Source: Cyanosarcina radialis HA8281-LM2 (GTDB lineage Bacteria > Cyanobacteriota > Cyanobacteriia > Cyanobacteriales > CCAP-1448). From it: 64,000 nucleotides of DNA. Position 1 is the first letter of the stretch. Each line of letters opens with the position of its first letter. Where the stretch lies: assembly GCA_019359615.1 (NCBI GenBank), contig JAHHHA010000006.1, forward strand, positions 1 to 64,000, read 5' to 3'. Shown piece after piece: positions 21,901 to 30,442 of the stretch. The position numbers and the translations under genes are program-made. Under the pieces are notes generated by a model. That model ran no database searches. It was not told the origin of the DNA and saw only the letters and a program-made list of their open reading frames with translations.

Positions 21901-22620
21901 ATGCCCATTCCCTCAACTGGTGGTACTACTGGCGGCACGACTGGCGGTACGACCACGACCACGACGGCAACATTGCCAGCTAAGACAGTGAGAGATGCTG
22001 CTGGGATCGACACGATCGAGCGCGGTTTAGTTGCCGCTGCACTGGCTTATCGATTCGGTTTGAGTGGAACTGCGATCGCTAATTGCCAAATTCGATTTCT
22101 GCAAAACTTCTTTGGAGAACCACCAGCGCCCAAGCATCTAATTCAAGTCGATGCTAAATTGCCCTACAACGCTAGCAACGCCATCAAAGCCGGGGGTAAT
22201 TTTATTCGTCATATAGCACAGACGGTTAGATCTACTCCGTTCCAGTTTTCTCAAATTGCTTTACCCACGCCTAACAACCCTTTGCCGATTCCAGTCGAGC
22301 CTAGTTGGGTAACGACGATCGAGACGTATTTTGCTTGGTTGGCCAATCACTTGCGAGCGGCAATCCCATTGATGGAAACACCAGATTACAACTTAATCGA
22401 AATGTATGCGATCGATGGGGTGCAACCAGTCCTGAACATCAGGCTGTTACTGCCTTACGATCCGCTGGTCTACGCTCGCAGTGGCAATTTAATTGAGGCG
22501 GTGCGTCAGGTCGTTCCGTCTCTTCCCCCTAATTTACCTAGTGGCGGTGGCAATCCCCAAACCGCGCCCCTGGTGGGTAATGGCTTTTTAATTGGCAACA
22601 ACACATTTTTAGGTAATTGA
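21901..22620 (+). CDS. Unrecognised protein with Gly/Thr-rich N-terminus (239 aa)
   Basis: The first 25 residues are a GGTT repeat and poly-Thr, a flexible leader. The body contains helices (TIERGLVAAALAYRFGLSG, SWVTTIETYFAWLANHLRAA) and ends in a Gly/Asn-rich segment (NGFLIGNNTFLGN). The flexible ends are reminiscent of phage fibre-tip or minor structural proteins. A strong ribosome site AGGAGG precedes the ATG. It abuts the next gene with a 1-bp gap. Family unknown. Confidence 0.55.
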   Translation: MPIPSTGGTTGGTTGGTTTTTTATLPAKTVRDAAGIDTIERGLVAAALAYRFGLSGTAIANCQIRFLQNFFGEPPAPKHLIQVDAKLPYNASNAIKAGGNFIRHIAQTVRSTPFQFSQIALPTPNNPLPIPVEPSWVTTIETYFAWLANHLRAAIPLMETPDYNLIEMYAIDGVQPVLNIRLLLPYDPLVYARSGNLIEAVRQVVPSLPPNLPSGGGNPQTAPLVGNGFLIGNNTFLGN

Positions 22621-22621
22621 T

Positions 22622-23206
22622 ATGGATTTGCAACCTTTCAAAGTACCAGTTTTTCCCAACATCAATAACGCAGCACAACCGCCGACTGCTCAACAAGCGG
22701 GTAACGGTAGCGATTTAATTGCACGATTCAATGGTTTAATCGACGCACTGCAACCAACGGTCCAATCCCAATGGATAGTAACGCTACCTCCTAGCACGGA
22801 TAACAATAAATTGCGGGTGTATCACCTCAATGTTGAGGAGCAAACAATTGTTACCTATAATGTTTTGTCACTGTATTTACCTAATTTAATTCGCACTTAT
22901 CAAGCAGGTGTAGATTTTACTCCTGGCAGTCAATTAAATATTTCTTCAGTCATCAGACAAGGGGGAGTAGGATATTACTTTTTCGTGTTTGAGAAAGCAG
23001 ACGGAACAGTAAAAGGAACAACTTATGTTACTGGCAACTTAAATTCAGTTCCTCCAGGGTCCGGTAGGGCTTTTGATGCTCATAAAGCCGTTGATGCTTA
23101 TGTGTCTGAGCTTCTTTCTCATCGAGTTTCTGACAGCGTGCCTTTAGTAGTATCGATGGTTGCAGGTAGTGTTAGTTTTGGACTATGGGATGAAGCCCCA
23201 GGATAA
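22622..23206 (+). CDS. Unrecognised protein (194 aa) in rightward operon
   Basis: No family is recognised. It is strand-rich with Pro/Asn/Gln linkers: an N-terminal MDLQPFKVPVFPNINNAAQP, a central TVQSQWIVTLPPST with a YHLNVEEQTIVTYNVLSLYL sheet, and a C-terminal helix (AHKAVDAYVSELLSH). It ends 7 bp before the start chosen for the very large protein. Structural role by context only. Confidence 0.55.
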   Translation: MDLQPFKVPVFPNINNAAQPPTAQQAGNGSDLIARFNGLIDALQPTVQSQWIVTLPPSTDNNKLRVYHLNVEEQTIVTYNVLSLYLPNLIRTYQAGVDFTPGSQLNISSVIRQGGVGYYFFVFEKADGTVKGTTYVTGNLNSVPPGSGRAFDAHKAVDAYVSELLSHRVSDSVPLVVSMVAGSVSFGLWDEAPG

Positions 23207-23213
23207 CTTAATT

Positions 23214-25778
23214 ATGCCGAGAGCGTTATCGTGGTTTAACAATTCGATCGATCCTTTATTACCAAGAGAAGTTAAACCACTTCTTTACAATTTTGATGAG
23301 TATCAAACTTATGACTTAATTACTTGGCAGAAAACTACGACTTATTTAGCTAATGCTTTTCCTGTATGTTTTCCTATCCCTTCTTTGTGCGATATTGATT
23401 TATCAGGTATTGACCGAACCATAGTATTAATGGAGCGGTTTACTCCGTGGGAATTTCCTTGGTGTATTAATTATGCCGATAAATTGTTTAGATTAGTTCA
23501 AACTTATAGCGGTACTGATTACTACAGAACGAATTATATTAACAATGTCAGTCATATAAACATCGATTACGTTCGGGGAATAGAGGTTTCAATTCAATAT
23601 CCTTTAGAGTGGGGAAATGAATCGCCTTTATCAACTATTAATTTCAATGACTATTTAATTCCTGTTTTGCTGGAATTAACTATTCCTGCTACTCCTGAGC
23701 CAGAAAATATCTATTTAACTTGGATGGAACGAGACGATAGTTTCTTTTATCCGCGAACCAACTACTTAGAATATACTAAACAATATCAAATCATTCAAAC
23801 TAAATCTACCTCGTTCAAATATCGGTTTAATATCGATATTCAGAAGTTTCTTATGTGTTCTTTAGAAATTTCTGGATCGGGTAGAGCTTACGGTCAGTTA
23901 ATTTCTCAGATTAAAACCCTCAAAACTAAAGGAATTTTGTATATCGATTTAGACGGACTAATTGATAAAATTCACGAGCATATTGTTAGGAATTTTCCCC
24001 GATTGTTTAAGTTAGTAGCTGCGATCGACTACACTATTACTTCGCCTGCTAACGCGATTCCGACCGTGCGGATGGATAATACTTTAGATCCTTTATTTAT
24101 TCAGTACGGCAACATCTTTACCATTAATAATATTACCTTTAGAGATCGCCCTGATAATTATCGACCAGCTTGTTTACTCAGAGCTAACAATAATTATTGG
24201 CAAAATGGCGCGATGTTACCAGATTTAGGCAAAAAGCCTTTATTCGATAGTGGCGGTGGTGTTTATCTAATTAAACCTTGTGGTTATTTGCCCGATACCG
24301 ACCGATTCAACGATGGTGTAAATCATTCAGTTCTAGATTTTACTGGAACTGATAATGCTAATTGGAGGTTTTATTTCAGTGAATTAGCAGTACAAATTCC
24401 AATTAACGGTCAATATTACTTAAACCATCCCTCTAGACCTAATTTTAATTATACTTACGGTTTGAACCTGATTAGTCATAGGAGTTTAGCAGACTTATTA
24501 ATCAAACAATACAATTCGTTATTAAAGAAAACATTAGGCTTAAAATACGTCGATAACTTTATTATTAGTGTTTCTCAGGACAGCGGATTGTTTTACGAAG
24601 GAGGAAGAGATGCTGACGTTTTTACTTGGAAGATTGTAGTAGAGCCAACGGAGTCAGCCTATGTTCCTAACAGTACGGAAAACGTTTTCAACTTTATTGC
24701 TGACGAAGTTACTAGCGTTTATAGTGGCATTCAAAATCCTAGCAATATGTATCTTCATACTGAAACAATTACAGTAACGGGAACGGAAACTTACTATTAC
24801 TACTTGAACGATGCCGATTTAACAACTCCGTGGGCTGGAGCAGCGCCACAAATTACTGACGAGCAATATTTACAATTAATCGACAATCGGAAATATGAAT
24901 TAGATCGGGGAGAGCTAGCCGAATTTATGCCAGATTCTATTAGGATTAAAGAAATTCATGCAGCTTTACAAGCAGAAAAATTCGCTACTGACGAAACGAG
25001 TTCGCTACCCAGAATTGCTAATCTAGGCTACTACATCGAACGAGTGGCGAGGGTTCTGGGAATATCGGTCAACCCTGACGGCAGTATCAAAAGCATTCGT
25101 CAGAAAGGTTTTGTCGAACCAGGTGAGGTCATTCCTGCTGGTTGGTACTTCGGACAGTGGGGAGAGAATGAAGGATCGACCCATCAACCAGGGGCATCTG
25201 AGGGAGTAGCTGAGGGCAAGCGCGACGGCATCGTTTACGAGAACCGCAGCAATCGCTTGATTCTTGAAGGTGGGACTTTAGACCAACCTTTAGGGGATGT
25301 AAAAAACGCTGTAATCAAACCTGGTCAGTACGTCCTCTGCGAGAACATTCCCCAACTCCTCGATGCTGTCCTCGACGATCTAGACGCGGCGCTGAACTGG
25401 CAAGAAGCGGCGGCCGGTTACGTTCCGACACCTGAAGGTAAGCCAATTTGCCTTTATGAAGGGATGCACAGCTTGATCGCCGAGATTGCTTATATGCTCT
25501 CTGCCATGTCAGCCCATACCAGTGAAGGCTATATCGCCGGATTGGTGACGCAGCAGATCGCTAAAGAGATTTTACAGGGGTTAGGATTGCCGATCGATGT
25601 CGGCAAAATCGAGGTCGATATCGGTTTTGACTACCCTGGTGAAGTGCCTTATCCCAAGTTGAAAGATAATTCTTCTACCATTGCCGAGCAAATCGGCTGG
25701 GTGCTGGCTAACTTGTCGATTTTAGTCGGGCAAAAAATCAAACTTGTCGAGTCGTTACCCTCTGCTGTCGAACCATGA
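23214..25778 (+). CDS. Very large unrecognised protein (about 854 aa), putative main structural/fibre protein
   Basis: The start is placed at ATG 23214 with AGGA 10 bp upstream; ATG 23190 is possible. Residues about 1-540 are rich in Tyr, Asn and Ile and look almost entirely beta, with no collagen or coiled-coil pattern. From about 600 the sequence changes: helical, Ala/Glu-rich, with a Gly-rich turn QWGENEGSTHQPGASEG and later EMAYML/ITQQI-type helices, and base composition becomes clearly GC-richer. The split suggests a chimera of two domains with different histories. No lysin, protease or polymerase motif is seen. The largest protein of a late-type operon is often a fibre, tape-measure or spike. 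Confidence 0.6.
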   Translation: MPRALSWFNNSIDPLLPREVKPLLYNFDEYQTYDLITWQKTTTYLANAFPVCFPIPSLCDIDLSGIDRTIVLMERFTPWEFPWCINYADKLFRLVQTYSGTDYYRTNYINNVSHINIDYVRGIEVSIQYPLEWGNESPLSTINFNDYLIPVLLELTIPATPEPENIYLTWMERDDSFFYPRTNYLEYTKQYQIIQTKSTSFKYRFNIDIQKFLMCSLEISGSGRAYGQLISQIKTLKTKGILYIDLDGLIDKIHEHIVRNFPRLFKLVAAIDYTITSPANAIPTVRMDNTLDPLFIQYGNIFTINNITFRDRPDNYRPACLLRANNNYWQNGAMLPDLGKKPLFDSGGGVYLIKPCGYLPDTDRFNDGVNHSVLDFTGTDNANWRFYFSELAVQIPINGQYYLNHPSRPNFNYTYGLNLISHRSLADLLIKQYNSLLKKTLGLKYVDNFIISVSQDSGLFYEGGRDADVFTWKIVVEPTESAYVPNSTENVFNFIADEVTSVYSGIQNPSNMYLHTETITVTGTETYYYYLNDADLTTPWAGAAPQITDEQYLQLIDNRKYELDRGELAEFMPDSIRIKEIHAALQAEKFATDETSSLPRIANLGYYIERVARVLGISVNPDGSIKSIRQKGFVEPGEVIPAGWYFGQWGENEGSTHQPGASEGVAEGKRDGIVYENRSNRLILEGGTLDQPLGDVKNAVIKPGQYVLCENIPQLLDAVLDDLDAALNWQEAAAGYVPTPEGKPICLYEGMHSLIAEIAYMLSAMSAHTSEGYIAGLVTQQIAKEILQGLGLPIDVGKIEVDIGFDYPGEVPYPKLKDNSSTIAEQIGWVLANLSILVGQKIKLVESLPSAVEP

Positions 25779-27064
25779 ACCTTTCCGATTTTGGGGGAGA
25801 AGGAATCACCGATCCCTCCGATGTCATTCAGTTTTATCGCGATCTTGGGCAAGAAGTCATAGATTGGTTCATGCCGCCTGCTTATGCTCCTGAAGCACGG
25901 CCAGGGCTACCAGACGGACCTTACGGCGTGCCGATTCCTCCGGTCTATACTCTGCCGCGATTCCTACCGGACCCGCCGCGTACCCCTCTCCCCCTCCCCC
26001 CCAAATGGGAACCGCCGCCATCGCCCGTCGTCCGCGAACCGATTGCAGCGCCTAAGCTTCCACCCCGACGGATTAAGGCCGATCCGGTGACTCGCACGAC
26101 CGATCGCCCTGGAGTGACGATCCAACAGTCGTTAAGCGATCGTCAATTTGGATGCTTGCTACACGTCCCGATTTCTGATGCTTGTATCGTCATCGATCTT
26201 TGTACGGGCGATTTTAGTGCTGAAGAGTTACAGAAAAAGCAAGATGAAGGTTTTATTAGGTGGCTGACTAGTTCTGTCGGGATTGATTCTGGGGTAGTCG
26301 ATACGATCGAAACGATCGCCGATCTGACTGAGAAAATTGCTGATGTGGCAGTAATTTTTCTCCCACCTCCTTACAAAGTTGTAGCTAAGGTAGCGAGCGA
26401 AGTAGCTGGCAAAATTAATACAGTTTTTGGTTTAGGAAATGTCATCGATTTCTTCACCGGAGCGAGCAGTCAATCACAAAATGTTAGTGGGTTATCGGCG
26501 ATCTCTACCGTGCCTAAATGTATTAAATATAATGAATGTAAAACTCCTGCTCCGGTATCAGCAAAAGCAACTGAAATTTTTGCTCCTAAGCCAGAAGTTA
26601 TTGATGAATGCTTTGTGCCGATTAGAAACTTCAAGAGTAACGAACCGGATGGGATTGGATATAAAACCGAATTACAAATTATCTTTGCTAATTATAGAGG
26701 CGAGACAGCCAAACGGATATCCGTACCAGATCCAAAAACCAATTTAGTCAAAGAAGACATTATTAATGCGTTAGTTGAAGGAACTGGCAAGGATACACAA
26801 GTCTATTTCGGCTTGCTCAAAGTTGAATGCAATATTACTACATATGGCTATATCCGTCATTATACTGGAACTAAAGAAGAAGGAGATAAGTTATTAACAT
26901 CTCTAGCTCGACTATCTAATGGAAATGTTGTCGAACATAGCCTGAGAGCTAGCGATAGATTTAGAGAACTTAAAGCTGGATGGTATCAAGCCTATAGGGC
27001 TTATATTATCGAGTTTAATAATAATGGAGGTAAAGTAATTTGTCGTAAATTCAAGTTGCGCTAG
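25775..27064 (+). CDS. Unrecognised protein with Pro-rich N-terminal third (429 aa)
   Basis: It starts with ATGA overlapping the previous stop. Residues about 30-100 are extremely Pro-rich (PPRTPLPLPPKWEPPPSP), a likely extended spacer. Then comes a Cys-containing region, an amphipathic/hydrophobic stretch near 180-225 (IADVAVIFLPPPYKVVAKVA), a CxxxxC pair near 250, and a C-terminal alpha/beta domain (VYFGLLKVECNITTYGYIRH, ending KVICRKFKLR). The hydrophobic stretch could insert in a membrane. Family unknown. Confidence 0.6.
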   Translation: MNLSDFGGEGITDPSDVIQFYRDLGQEVIDWFMPPAYAPEARPGLPDGPYGVPIPPVYTLPRFLPDPPRTPLPLPPKWEPPPSPVVREPIAAPKLPPRRIKADPVTRTTDRPGVTIQQSLSDRQFGCLLHVPISDACIVIDLCTGDFSAEELQKKQDEGFIRWLTSSVGIDSGVVDTIETIADLTEKIADVAVIFLPPPYKVVAKVASEVAGKINTVFGLGNVIDFFTGASSQSQNVSGLSAISTVPKCIKYNECKTPAPVSAKATEIFAPKPEVIDECFVPIRNFKSNEPDGIGYKTELQIIFANYRGETAKRISVPDPKTNLVKEDIINALVEGTGKDTQVYFGLLKVECNITTYGYIRHYTGTKEEGDKLLTSLARLSNGNVVEHSLRASDRFRELKAGWYQAYRAYIIEFNNNGGKVICRKFKLR

Positions 27065-27096
27065 TGCTATAATTGAATCAGTTTTGAGGAGCTATT

Positions 27097-27282
27097 ATGC
27101 CATTTTACCAAGTTACATTAACTTCTGAGCCTTTCATTGTTGGTGCTAGTTCGGAATCAGAAGCGATAACAGAAGTTTTAGACCGAATCGAGGATGATTC
27201 GCTATACCAAATCGAAGAAGTCGATGATAGTGAAGTTAAAATTGAACTGAAAAAAATTAAGGAAGTAGCTGATGAAAAATAG
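27097..27282 (+). CDS. Small acidic protein before the lysis cassette (61 aa)
   Basis: A compact beta-alpha-beta pattern (FYQVTLTSEPFIVGASSESE, then a helix AITEVLDRIEDD and acidic strands). No family is recognised, and there is no signal peptide or membrane segment. A GAGG ribosome site precedes the ATG. Its last 11 bp overlap the endolysin gene, indicating coupled translation; it could be a lysis accessory or inhibitor. Confidence 0.55.
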   Translation: MPFYQVTLTSEPFIVGASSESEAITEVLDRIEDDSLYQIEEVDDSEVKIELKKIKEVADEK

Positions 27283-28117
27283 AGAAATACAAGAACTGTT
27301 GATTAAATTCGGGATTTTAGATCCCCCAGCAGATGGGGCGTGGGGCGTACAATCCAAACGGGCGCTAGCTTACTTTCAAAAGCTTAAAGGATTAACAGCT
27401 AATGGAGAAATTGACGATCGCACTCTGCAAGCTCTCTCAACTACAACTGAGTTAATCCCCATCAAGTTCGGCAATGATTTTGCCAGTCACATTATCAGAT
27501 ATATGCTCGACTTAGGCTATTTTGTCAGTCGAGGAAAGGGACTTTACAACATCGTTTACATTGAAGATGTAGAGGATGATTGGGAACCAATCCCCAGAGA
27601 AAACCCGAACATATTTAACGATCGGGGTGTAGTTATTGAAATCGGTGAGGATGGCGTACCGAGATTCTTGTGCAACGACTTGTGTACTACCGAACCAGGG
27701 ATACCAGGAACGATCGGGCCCAAACGACACCCCCAAGGAGCGGCTAGAATTGAATTCGGTCAATATAAAGGTTGGGGCTGGGGATATCACCGAGGTAAAT
27801 ACCGCGCCCTACGGCAAGTCAAGCCGATCGTCGTTTGTCGGGACTTAAATAAGGATTACAGTCGCGCGGGCGATCGCAGATATCGCGGCAACTTTGGCAT
27901 CAACCAGCATCACGCGGGCGATTCTTGGCGGATCGGGGAATATTCTTACGGTTGTGCTGCTAGACAGTCCCGTAAGAAACATTTTAGGTTTATGGACATC
28001 ATCGAACAGGACGTTCGTTACTTACTTGGTAAAGAAGACTATGTTTTCTTTAGTACCTTTTTACCAGGTGATAAACTCTGGTCTTTCGTGCATCAGCGAT
28101 CGACTGTAGCCGCTTGA
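27272..28117 (+). CDS. Endolysin: peptidoglycan-binding domain plus L,D-transpeptidase-like domain
   Basis: This 281-residue protein has an N-terminal PG_binding_1 repeat (about 5-55: LLIKFGILDPPADGAWGVQS, then LTANGEIDDRTLQAL). The rest resembles a cyanobacterial cell-wall domain with GAARIEFGQYKGW near 150-165, the GINQHHAGD motif near 212, and SYGCAARQ near 229-236. The spacing of His and S-x-G-C matches the catalytic His and Cys of YkuD-type L,D-transpeptidases. There is no signal peptide, so export would need a holin, and two small membrane proteins follow directly. Wall hydrolysis for lysis or entry is the likely role. Confidence 0.75.
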   Translation: MKNREIQELLIKFGILDPPADGAWGVQSKRALAYFQKLKGLTANGEIDDRTLQALSTTTELIPIKFGNDFASHIIRYMLDLGYFVSRGKGLYNIVYIEDVEDDWEPIPRENPNIFNDRGVVIEIGEDGVPRFLCNDLCTTEPGIPGTIGPKRHPQGAARIEFGQYKGWGWGYHRGKYRALRQVKPIVVCRDLNKDYSRAGDRRYRGNFGINQHHAGDSWRIGEYSYGCAARQSRKKHFRFMDIIEQDVRYLLGKEDYVFFSTFLPGDKLWSFVHQRSTVAA

Positions 28118-28119
28118 TT

Positions 28120-28386
28120 ATGAATGCCGGAGAGATAGCCACTCAATTAGGTATTGCCAGCGTCATCGGTGCATTTTGTTGGTGGACTATTCAGCGCGTA
28201 ATTGAGGTGGTGCGGGCGAACGAGCAGAACAAGAAAGAGCTAGAGCTTTTTAAAAAAGATGTCGAATTAATCAAATCGAATTTAATCCATCAAGATGCTC
28301 GGCTAGAGTACAGAGTGACTCAAATTGAGGATGTTTTAGCCAAATCTCCTAATGTTGAATACCATAAGCGACGGTTGCCGCCATGA
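28120..28386 (+). CDS. Holin/spanin-like one-pass membrane protein (88 aa)
   Basis: An N-terminal membrane helix (about residues 6-25, IATQLGIASVIGAFCWWTIQ) is followed by a coiled coil (EQNKKELELFKKDVELIKSN) and a basic C-terminus. This is the layout of small phage holin-accessory or spanin proteins and of hemolysin-XhlA-like proteins. ATG 28120 is used; TTG 28114 is possible. It starts 2 bp after the endolysin stop and overlaps the next gene by 4 bp. Confidence 0.65.
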   Translation: MNAGEIATQLGIASVIGAFCWWTIQRVIEVVRANEQNKKELELFKKDVELIKSNLIHQDARLEYRVTQIEDVLAKSPNVEYHKRRLPP

Positions 28387-28667
28387 AACCAAAGATCAAA
28401 AGCCTTTTTCAAAGCAAGACTTTTTGGAGTGTAGTTGTTGCTTGTGTTGCTGGTTTAGCTAAACCGATCGCTGAGGCTATAGACAGCCGTAAACTATCAG
28501 CTATGGATGTGGCGGCGATGGTGTTGGTGGTGACTGGGACTTTAGGGGCAGTTGTGGGTAGAGTGGATGCTACTGCTAGGATTTACACTCCTGATGGAGT
28601 ACCTGGCCCGAATAAACGCGATCTAGAGCAGTCCTTATCTTCTCCCCCTACTCTTCCTCCTGTATGA
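28383..28667 (+). CDS. Holin-like two-pass membrane protein (94 aa)
   Basis: Two hydrophobic segments (about 13-31 and 42-61), a short polar turn, and a C-terminal YTPDGVPGPNKRDLEQS segment seen in small cyanobacterial prophage membrane proteins. Size, topology and position beside the endolysin point to a class II holin. Start ATGA overlaps the previous stop. Experimental pore formation cannot be judged from sequence. Confidence 0.65.
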   Translation: MKPKIKSLFQSKTFWSVVVACVAGLAKPIAEAIDSRKLSAMDVAAMVLVVTGTLGAVVGRVDATARIYTPDGVPGPNKRDLEQSLSSPPTLPPV

Positions 28668-29200
28668 GCCAAGTTATCTATCACCTTAACGGACGCTGGC
28701 ATAAACCAGCATTGCAATTTTTCCTACTGGTTGTCTGGTTGCATTTTGCCGAGCATCTATTTCAGGTTTTTCAACTTTGGGTATTGCACTGGCCGCGGCC
28801 TCAATGTATGGGCTTGTTGGGCTTAGTCTACCCGTGGTTAATGCGCTCGGAATCGTTGCATTACGGTCATGCCCTGTTTATGCTTCTCGGTCTGGCTGTT
28901 TTACGCCCTGGTGTTGCCAGTATTGCTCTATTTTGGTGGGATGTAGCTTTTACAATTGGGTTCTGGCATCATCTCGAACACGCTTTGCTCTTAGGTCAGG
29001 CGTTAATTCGCGACAATCTTTATGACTTTGCCGCGCCCGTTAGTATCGCTCAGGTTGTAGCTCAATATTTTAGCGGTCAGCCGTTCGCTGGTCAGCCTTA
29101 TCTTCCTCGGATCGAACTTCATCTTTTTTACAATGCGATCGTCTTAGCTCCTATGCTGGCCGCTCTACATCTTCATCGGTTTCCTTCAGCTAGGTTATGA
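28664..29200 (+). CDS. His-rich polytopic membrane protein, probable cargo gene (178 aa)
   Basis: Four to five membrane segments carry conserved-looking His motifs: VVWLHFAEHLFQ, SLHYGHALFMLLG, FWHHLEHALLLGQ and RIELHLFYNAIVLAPM. The sequence reminds me of an uncharacterised membrane family of actinobacteria, which would imply transfer; this is from memory and unverified. Clustered His residues in the membrane suggest metal or haem binding. The ATGA overlap places it at the end of the lysis operon, where cargo (moron) genes are often found. Confidence 0.55.
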   Translation: MSQVIYHLNGRWHKPALQFFLLVVWLHFAEHLFQVFQLWVLHWPRPQCMGLLGLVYPWLMRSESLHYGHALFMLLGLAVLRPGVASIALFWWDVAFTIGFWHHLEHALLLGQALIRDNLYDFAAPVSIAQVVAQYFSGQPFAGQPYLPRIELHLFYNAIVLAPMLAALHLHRFPSARL

Positions 29201-29227
29201 ATTAGTTATGTTTACAGATGTAAGGCT

Positions 29228-29446
29228 TTACTCAGTTTCATTGTCTTCTAACCATTCCAGTAGATCGCTTGGTTGAACTTTAAAAGCAGAACAAATCTTA
29301 TCCATCACATCCTTAGACGGGTACTGATCCGGTTTGTTTGTTAGAGCGTAGGCTGTCGCGTTTGAGATGCCAGTAAGCTTACGAAATTGATATACACTAA
29401 TGCCCTGAAATTCAATAAAATCCTTAATCTTATTTCTCACAGCCAT
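29228..29446 (-). CDS. XRE-family small repressor (72 aa)
   Basis: A whole-protein Cro/C1 helix-turn-helix (NKIKDFIEFQGISVYQFRKL, GISNATAYALTNKPDQYPSK, then an acidic helix). It is transcribed leftward, against the lysis operon, away from a promoter region full of palindromes. It is the likely repressor for the right-end rightward transcript. Confidence 0.8.
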   Translation of the reverse strand: MAVRNKIKDFIEFQGISVYQFRKLTGISNATAYALTNKPDQYPSKDVMDKICSAFKVQPSDLLEWLEDNETE

Positions 29447-29453
29447 GGCTAGC

Positions 29454-29558
29454 TACTTACTCATACTATCTACCTAGTAAGTATAGCTGATTGACTAAGC
29501 CTAGCTAAGTAAATAGTATGTTTAATTGCTTGACTATAGCTAGTTGGTCAGCTATAGT
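29454..29558. promoter_or_regulatory. Operator cluster for the XRE repressor
   Basis: Inverted repeats TACTTACT (29454-29461)/AGTAAGTA (29476-29483) and a perfect 9-bp pair ACTATAGCT-N8-AGCTATAGT (29533-29558), with a further AAGTAA half-site near 29506. They lie immediately upstream of the repressor gene, on its divergent side. Confidence 0.6.
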
Positions 29559-29719
29559 AAGGACAGGTGACATTCAGCACCGATCGCGCACGATCGTACA
29601 AGCTTTAACCACACTTATCAGACGCGAGAGCTAGATTCCGCTAGGGGCAACGGTCAGCCCCAAAGTAGGCGCATAGTGATGCTTGTGCTGCTCACCCACC
29701 ATTAACCATGAGGCAAACT
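29559..29719 (+). other. Untranslated leader of the right-end transcript
   Basis: About 160 bp with no clear reading frame. GGGGC and GCCCC near 29644-29662 can form a short hairpin. No known riboswitch is recognised. Confidence 0.3.
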
Positions 29720-29884
29720 ATGAGCAAGATTGTCGATCACGTAGTACCCCTGAACTACTTCATGTATCAGGGTGATGCTTGGCAGAAACTCCGGTCAGTT
29801 GACCTGACTGGCTACATCCCCTGTCGGAACATCAGGACTGGCAAGATGCAAGACCTACGCTACGATACCCCAGTCATAGCTTAG
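29720..29884 (+). CDS. Small protein (54 aa) near the right end
   Basis: ATG 29720 to TAG encodes a compact Tyr/Asp-rich protein (MSKIVDHVVPLNYFMYQGDA, ending TPVIA). No family is recognised. It is preceded by GAGG and lies between the repressor operators and the next rightward gene, so it is probably controlled by the repressor. Small early genes here often encode excisionase or antirepressor, but no HTH is visible. Confidence 0.5.
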   Translation: MSKIVDHVVPLNYFMYQGDAWQKLRSVDLTGYIPCRNIRTGKMQDLRYDTPVIA

Positions 29885-29976
29885 AAACCAGGGGATAGGG
29901 TGTACTCCATCCCCCTAATAACCAATACCTCGAACATACCATGTGTAACTTTGAACGTAAAATCGGACCTGACCCT

Positions 29977-30252
29977 ATGGAACAAGCGATCGCCTCTTTA
30001 CTGCTACAGCTAGGGGTACAACTGATGCAGTCGGTCAACTGGGCCGAGTTGTTTGCCAGCGGGCCAACTGTACCGGCCAAGCTAGAGACGGTTGCCGATC
30101 TCAAAGTCTGGTTGTGCCAACAGGCCGCCAGCGGTGCGATCGCACCATCTGACCTCGCCAATGCCCTGACCCTGCTGTGTCAGTTAGAGGGCGATCGACC
30201 TATCCCCACAGCTTGGCAGAAACACGCCGCTGCTCTCCAACGGGTCAAGTAG
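29977..30252 (+). CDS. Hypothetical helical protein at the right end (91 aa)
   Basis: ATG 29977 (or 29941, adding 12 residues) encodes an Ala/Leu-rich helical protein (MEQAIASLLLQLGVQLMQSV, then VADLKVWLCQQAASG and ALTLLCQLEGD). No family is recognised. The GC-rich codon use resembles the host more than the neighbouring late genes. A strong terminator follows within 20 bp. Confidence 0.55.
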   Translation: MEQAIASLLLQLGVQLMQSVNWAELFASGPTVPAKLETVADLKVWLCQQAASGAIAPSDLANALTLLCQLEGDRPIPTAWQKHAAALQRVK

Positions 30253-30267
30253 CCTAGCCCGTCTCTC

Positions 30268-30298
30268 AGCACCCCCTACTAGCTAGGGGGTGCTTTTT
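30268..30298 (+). terminator. Intrinsic terminator at the right end
   Basis: An 11-bp stem AGCACCCCCTA / TAGGGGGTGCT with a 5-nt loop and five T residues. Confidence 0.9.
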
Positions 30299-30305
30299 GT
30301 TGGTT

Positions 30306-30372
30306 TCTACTAGAGATTTAATAGAGAGGGGGTTTAGGCTAGAATCTACTCTTTCCAGGATTTTTACTAGAA
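30306..30372. promoter_or_regulatory. Putative integrase arm-type sites, right end
   Basis: TCTACTAGAG (30306-30315) and TTACTAGAA (30364-30372) each precede a further ATT/CTAATAG stretch. They match the repeats beside attL. Confidence 0.5.
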
Positions 30373-30442
30373 ATCTAATAGACTGCTTAATTACCGAAAC
30401 TCTAAAACCCTTGCTGTATCTAGGTTAGACTATAAAAATGAG

